NCBI GenBank assembly: GCA_964619955.1
Contig: CAZUJF010000067.1
Span: 1 to 8,759 of the forward strand
From: JACQFK01 sp964619955
Lineage (GTDB): Bacteria; Planctomycetota; MHYJ01; JACPRB01
DNA length: 8,759 nucleotides
Direction of reading: 5' to 3'
Every line of letters begins with the position of its first letter. The stretch's first letter is position 1. A program made the position numbers and the translations under genes. Positions 5,234 through 8,759 of this stretch are shown here, one piece after another. A model generated the notes under the pieces. It searched no databases. It was not told the DNA's origin and saw nothing but the letters and a program-made list of their open reading frames with translations.

Positions 5234-7915
5234 ATGCGCCCGCTGGTGCTTCTCTTCTTCTTCCTTTCCGGATTGTCCGGCCTGCTCTACGAGGTCGTCT
5301 GGATCCGCGCCGCGGGCGGCGTCATCGGCAACACGACCCACGCGATCGGGACGGTCCTCGGCGTCTACATGGGCGGGCTGGCGCTGGGGGCGGCCTGGGG
5401 GGGGCGTCTGGCCGGACGCCGTTCGGGCCCCTCCCTCGTGCGGCTCTACGGCCTGCTGGAGTGCGGCATCGGGCTGACGGCCGCACTGGTGCCGGTGCTC
5501 ATCGGCGGGAGCGAGCCGGTGTTCCGCTGGCTCTGGACGAGTCTCGGGACGCACCCGGGGATCTACGGCTTTCTGCGCGTGATCCTGGTCGCCCTGCTGT
5601 TGATCGTGCCCACCACGCTGATGGGGGCGACGCTGCCCGTGCTGGCACGCTTCTTCACGCAGGCTCCAGGCTCCGCGCCGTCGGAGGCGGGGCGCGCGTA
5701 TGCGATCAACACGCTGGGCGGGTTTGCGGGAACGGTGGCCGCGGGCTTCTGGCTGATCCCGGCGCACGGGCTGAGCGCGACGATCGGGGTCGCCGTCGCG
5801 TTCAACGTGCTGATCGCCGCCGGGGCCCTGCTGCTGGGGAAGGGCGCTTCGGGACAGGCGCCCTCGGCGCCCTCCGCGCCGGTGCCGGCGGCTCCGACGG
5901 CGCTGGTCGTGGCGGCGGTGTCGGGATCGGCGGCGATGATCTACGAGGTGGCCTGGACCCGGGCTCTCGTGCTCGCCATGGGGTCGACGGTGTATTCGTT
6001 CACGATCATCCTGTCGGCGTTCATCCTCGGGCTCGCCCTGGGCAGCGCCGCCGCGGCAAGACTGCTGGGCCGGATCGCGTCCGGGCCGGGTCCGCTCGGG
6101 GCGGTGCAGCTCGCGATCGGCGTGCTGGCCCTCCTGCTGCTTCCGCTGCTGGGGAATCTGCCGCTGCTTTTCGCGGAGCTCGTGGAAGGCTACCGGAAGA
6201 GTTACGGAACCCTGCTGGCCTGGCAGTCGGGCATCGGATTCGTCTTCGTCTTCCTGCCGGCGCTGTTCATGGGGGCGGTGTTCCCGCTGGCCTGCCGCCT
6301 GGCCTCCGCCGCGGATTCCTCCGACGTGCGGCCGGTGTCGGCGGTGTACGTCTGGAATACCGCGGGCTGCATCCTGGGATCCCTGCTGGCGTCGTTTCTC
6401 CTGGTGCCGCTGCTGGGGCTGTCCGGAACCATCAAAGGGGCGGCGGCGGCGAATCTGCTCGCGGCGGCCTGGCTCTTCCGGACGAAGCCCGGACTGGGTG
6501 CGTTTCCATTGGGCGTTTTGCTCGCGGGGCTCTTCCTTCCCGCGTGGAATCCCAAGGTGCTTTCGGCCGGTTCGTTCCTCTACGGCGAGCAGATCTCGAA
6601 ACGGGCGCGTTCGGCGCGGCTGGATCTGCGGACGTATGTGGACCAGCAGTCGGTGGTGGAGGCGGAGGAGTGGGATGCCTACGGCCTCGTGACGGTGCAC
6701 CGCAGCCGCGAGGGGGCGCGCTCGATGCGGATCAACGGCAAGGTCGACGCGTCGAGCGGCGCCGCCGACATGCTGACGCAGCGCTACCTCGCGCATCTTC
6801 CGCTGCTGCATCATCCGGATCCCAGGAAGGTGCTGGTGATCGGCCTGGGGGCGGGCGTCACGCTGGGGGCGGTGGCGCGGTACCCGGTGCAGAAGATCGA
6901 CTGCGTGGAGATCTCGCCGGCCGTGGCGCGGGCGGCCCGCCACTTCAAGGAGGCCAACGAGGGCAGCCTCGACGACCCGAGGGTCACGCTGATCATCGGC
7001 GACGGGCGCACGACGCTGCTCTTCGGCCGCGAGCGCTACGACGCCGTCATCTGCCAGCCGTCGAACCTCTGGCTCAGCGGCATGGCGAACCTCTTCACCC
7101 GGGACTTCTTCCGGCAGGCCTCCCAACGGCTGGCGCCGGGCGGCGTCTTCTGCCAGTGGATCCACGCCTACCGCCTCTCGCGGGAGGATTTCGAATCGAT
7201 CGTGAGGACCTACTACTCGGTGTTTCCGCACGGCAGCGTCTGGGAGATTTTTCCGGGAACCGACTACGTGCTGCTGGGGTCCCAGGAGGGCTCCCCGCGG
7301 CCCTGGGCCGCCCTCGATGCGGCGGTCGCGGCGGCGCGCTGCCCGGAGCTGCTGGATCCCGCTCATCCGGGCGCCCTGGCGCTGGCGGGGCATCTCCTGG
7401 GAACGGCGGAATCCGCGCGGACGGCGGCCGGCGCGGGGACGCTGCTGACGGACGACCACAACGCGATCGAATACAGCGCGCCCTGGTCCCTGTACCAGGA
7501 TGACCGGCCGGCGATTCTGGACTGGCTGGACCGGGTCCGGGAGGCGGCGGCCGAACGGGTCGTGTATGGAATCGAGGCGGGACCCGCGGCTGCCGCCGTG
7601 GCGGCGCGTCGCGCCTCGCGCCGGGAGGTGGCCCGGGGCATGCGGGCGTATTCGGCGCCGCGCCCGCGCACTTCAGAGCCGCTGCGCTACGATCCCCGGG
7701 GTCCGGACGCGCTGCGGATCATGGAGGCGGCGCGGGTGAAATTCGGAGAGGACAAGGAGGTCCGGGAGTTTTACGAGTCGATCGCCGCGCAGGTGCTCGC
7801 GGAAGGGAAGGCCTCGCTCCAGGCCGGCTTCCGGGAGGATGCGATGCGGGCGTTCGAATCCATTCCGGAGGGCTCGGCCGCGCATGCGGAGGCCCGGCGG
7901 CTGCTCACGCCCTGA
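5234..7915 (+). CDS. Polytopic membrane protein fused to a spermidine-synthase-like domain
   Basis: The product has 893 residues. Residues 1-440 are mostly transmembrane helices in two homologous halves: LYEVVWIRA and LALGAAWGGRLAGR (18-62) recur as IYEVAWTRA and LALGSAAAARLLGR (236-280), and the later helices repeat likewise (122-201 against 339-415). A spermidine-synthase/methyltransferase Rossmann domain follows: INGKVD (500-505), the glycine motif VLVIGLGAG (533-541), the acidic DCVE (556-559) and GDGR (589-592). At the position where aminopropyltransferases use an acidic catalytic residue, the sequence is DAVICQPSNLW (603-613), with Gln608. I therefore doubt it makes spermidine; a related transfer reaction near the membrane is possible. 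Residues 760-893 form a helical tail, with one possible TPR-like unit near 856-877. The ATG at 5234 is fixed by the conserved LSGLSGLLYE start, although no Shine-Dalgarno precedes it. Known as the fused MFS/spermidine synthase family; function uncharacterised. Confidence 0.87.
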   Translation: MRPLVLLFFFLSGLSGLLYEVVWIRAAGGVIGNTTHAIGTVLGVYMGGLALGAAWGGRLAGRRSGPSLVRLYGLLECGIGLTAALVPVLIGGSEPVFRWLWTSLGTHPGIYGFLRVILVALLLIVPTTLMGATLPVLARFFTQAPGSAPSEAGRAYAINTLGGFAGTVAAGFWLIPAHGLSATIGVAVAFNVLIAAGALLLGKGASGQAPSAPSAPVPAAPTALVVAAVSGSAAMIYEVAWTRALVLAMGSTVYSFTIILSAFILGLALGSAAAARLLGRIASGPGPLGAVQLAIGVLALLLLPLLGNLPLLFAELVEGYRKSYGTLLAWQSGIGFVFVFLPALFMGAVFPLACRLASAADSSDVRPVSAVYVWNTAGCILGSLLASFLLVPLLGLSGTIKGAAAANLLAAAWLFRTKPGLGAFPLGVLLAGLFLPAWNPKVLSAGSFLYGEQISKRARSARLDLRTYVDQQSVVEAEEWDAYGLVTVHRSREGARSMRINGKVDASSGAADMLTQRYLAHLPLLHHPDPRKVLVIGLGAGVTLGAVARYPVQKIDCVEISPAVARAARHFKEANEGSLDDPRVTLIIGDGRTTLLFGRERYDAVICQPSNLWLSGMANLFTRDFFRQASQRLAPGGVFCQWIHAYRLSREDFESIVRTYYSVFPHGSVWEIFPGTDYVLLGSQEGSPRPWAALDAAVAAARCPELLDPAHPGALALAGHLLGTAESARTAAGAGTLLTDDHNAIEYSAPWSLYQDDRPAILDWLDRVREAAAERVVYGIEAGPAAAAVAARRASRREVARGMRAYSAPRPRTSEPLRYDPRGPDALRIMEAARVKFGEDKEVREFYESIAAQVLAEGKASLQAGFREDAMRAFESIPEGSAAHAEARRLLTP

Positions 7916-8759
7916 TCACGCCGAGTTTTCGTCCCACGCGGCCGAAGGCGGCGATCGCCCGCGTAAGCTGCTCGGGGCTGTGGGCGGCCGAGATCTGGAT
8001 GCGGATGCGCGCCTGGCCCTGGGGGACGACGGGATAGAAGAACCCGACCACGTAGATCCCCTCGGCGAGCATCTCGCGGGCGAAGGTCTGCGCGAGCGGG
8101 GCCTCGAAGAGCATGAGCGGGCAGATGGGGTGGATGCCCGGCTTGATCGTGAAGCCCAGGGCGCTCATTTCCGAGCGGAAGCGCTTCGTGGAGGCCTCGA
8201 GCCGGTCCCTCAGCTGCGTCGTCTGTGAGATCAGCTGAAAGGCCTTCAACGCGGCGCCGGCGATGGGAGGCGGGAGCGTGTTCGAAAAGAGATAGGGCCG
8301 GGAGCGCTGGCGAAGCAGGTCGACGATCTCCTGCCGGGCGGCGCTGAAGCCGCCGGCGGCACCGCCGAGGGCCTTGCCGAGCGTGGAGGTCAGGATGTCG
8401 ATGCGCCCCTGGACGCCGCAGAGCTCGGGGGTGCCGCGGCCGCCCGCGCCGACGAATCCCGTCGCGTGGGAGTCGTCCACCATGACGAGCGCCTGGTACT
8501 TGTCCGCGAGCTCGCAGATCGCTGCGAGGGGGGCGATCGAGCCATCCATGGAAAAGACCCCGTCGGTGGCGATCATGCGGAGCCGCTTGCCCTGGGTTTT
8601 CCGGAGGGCCTCCTCCAGTTCCTTCAGATCCGCATTGGCGTAGCGATGGCGTTCCGCCTTGCAGAGGCGGATGCCGTCGATGATCGACGCGTGATTGAGG
8701 GCGTCGGAGATGATCGCGTCGTCGGGGCCGAGCAGCGTCTCGAAGAGGCCGCCGTTGGC
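7905..8759 (-). CDS. kbl: Glycine C-acetyltransferase (2-amino-3-ketobutyrate CoA ligase), N-terminus outside window
   Basis: Only the last 284 residues are in the window; the frame is open to base 8759, so roughly 110 N-terminal residues lie beyond it. The visible part begins ANGGLFETLLGPDDAII and aligns closely, from memory, with E. coli Kbl. It shows LNHASIIDGIRLCKA, VDDSH (Asp at 8475-8477 and His at 8466-8468, the PLP ring contacts), TLGKALGGA with the Schiff-base lysine at 8373-8375, RSRPYLFSN and GFFYPVVPQGQARIR. This is a cytoplasmic, fold-type I PLP enzyme of the alpha-oxoamine synthase family. It cleaves 2-amino-3-ketobutyrate with CoA to glycine and acetyl-CoA, the second step of threonine degradation after threonine dehydrogenase (Tdh). 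Tdh is not in the window. An internal ATG at 8576 is not the true start. Its last 11 bases overlap the end of the opposing membrane protein gene. Confidence 0.95.
   Translation of the reverse strand, partial: ANGGLFETLLGPDDAIISDALNHASIIDGIRLCKAERHRYANADLKELEEALRKTQGKRLRMIATDGVFSMDGSIAPLAAICELADKYQALVMVDDSHATGFVGAGGRGTPELCGVQGRIDILTSTLGKALGGAAGGFSAARQEIVDLLRQRSRPYLFSNTLPPPIAGAALKAFQLISQTTQLRDRLEASTKRFRSEMSALGFTIKPGIHPICPLMLFEAPLAQTFAREMLAEGIYVVGFFYPVVPQGQARIRIQISAAHSPEQLTRAIAAFGRVGRKLGVIRA

Noticed and set aside
3421..5235. Antisense open frame of 604 codons across the cytochrome gene
   Set aside because: Low-complexity Arg/His-rich translation with no motif, while the plus strand encodes two CxxCH sites and propeller blades.
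5171..7459. Antisense open frame of 762 codons across the membrane SpeE-like gene
   Set aside because: Composition is Arg, Gln and His rich without domain or membrane pattern; the plus-strand frame has clear helices and Rossmann motifs.
7905..8576. Treating the ATG at 8576 as the start of kbl
   Set aside because: The frame upstream to 8759 continues as conserved Kbl sequence (ANGGLFETLLG, NHASIIDGIRLCKA), so the gene is cut by the window edge.
1..8759. CRISPR array, tRNA or rRNA, insertion sequence or prophage genes
   Set aside because: No regularly spaced repeats, no tRNA cloverleaf noticed, and no transposase, integrase or phage-like reading frames; the coding sequence is continuous with normal gene families.

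Overview
This is a compact, high-GC bacterial chromosome segment with seven protein genes, no RNA genes, no mobile elements and no CRISPR array. The organism looks like an uncultured free-living Gram-negative bacterium of the Planctomycetota or a similar PVC/Acidobacteriota-like group. The clues are a PQQ-type propeller that opens with a WPQWRGP-like signature, a Tat-exported amidohydrolase, a YVTN-like propeller fused to a di-heme cytochrome, a giant membrane spermidine-synthase-like protein, and an almost complete lack of Shine-Dalgarno sequences. This placement is an inference from family content and is only moderately secure.

Layout. (1) 50-1797, plus strand: a DUF309 protein and an exported PQQ-like beta-propeller protein, overlapping by ATGA and so forming a two-gene operon. 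A strong hairpin sits just before the first start codon. (2) 1794-2741, minus strand: a Tat-signal, probably lipid-anchored, amidohydrolase-2 family protein. It converges on the propeller gene so tightly that the two stop codons share bases. (3) 2742-2818: a 77-base divergent promoter region. A TACAAT box on the minus strand lies exactly 6 nt before the amidohydrolase ATG, which predicts a leaderless mRNA. A TATGAT box on the plus strand, followed by the only good Shine-Dalgarno in the window, serves the redoxin gene. (4) 2819-3400, plus strand: an exported redoxin/peroxiredoxin-like protein, followed by two hairpins, the second a likely terminator. (5) 3484-7915, plus strand: a seven-bladed propeller/di-heme cytochrome c fusion, then 13 nt later an 893-residue polytopic membrane protein with a spermidine-synthase-like methyltransferase fold. 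(6) 7905-8759, minus strand: the C-terminal ~70% of glycine C-acetyltransferase (Kbl), cut by the window edge and overlapping the membrane protein gene by 11 bases.

How the genes may work together. Five of the seven products are predicted to be exported or in the membrane (propeller, amidohydrolase, redoxin, cytochrome, membrane SpeE-like). The stretch therefore reads as a set of envelope functions next to one cytoplasmic threonine/glycine catabolic enzyme, not as one pathway. The closest functional unit is the cytochrome fusion plus membrane SpeE-like pair. I do not see a clear-cut new defence or biosynthetic system. The most unusual points are the initiation signals, the overlapping convergent ends, the redoxin whose frame stops at TGA where relatives are recalled to carry a Cys, and the altered active-site motif of the SpeE-like domain.
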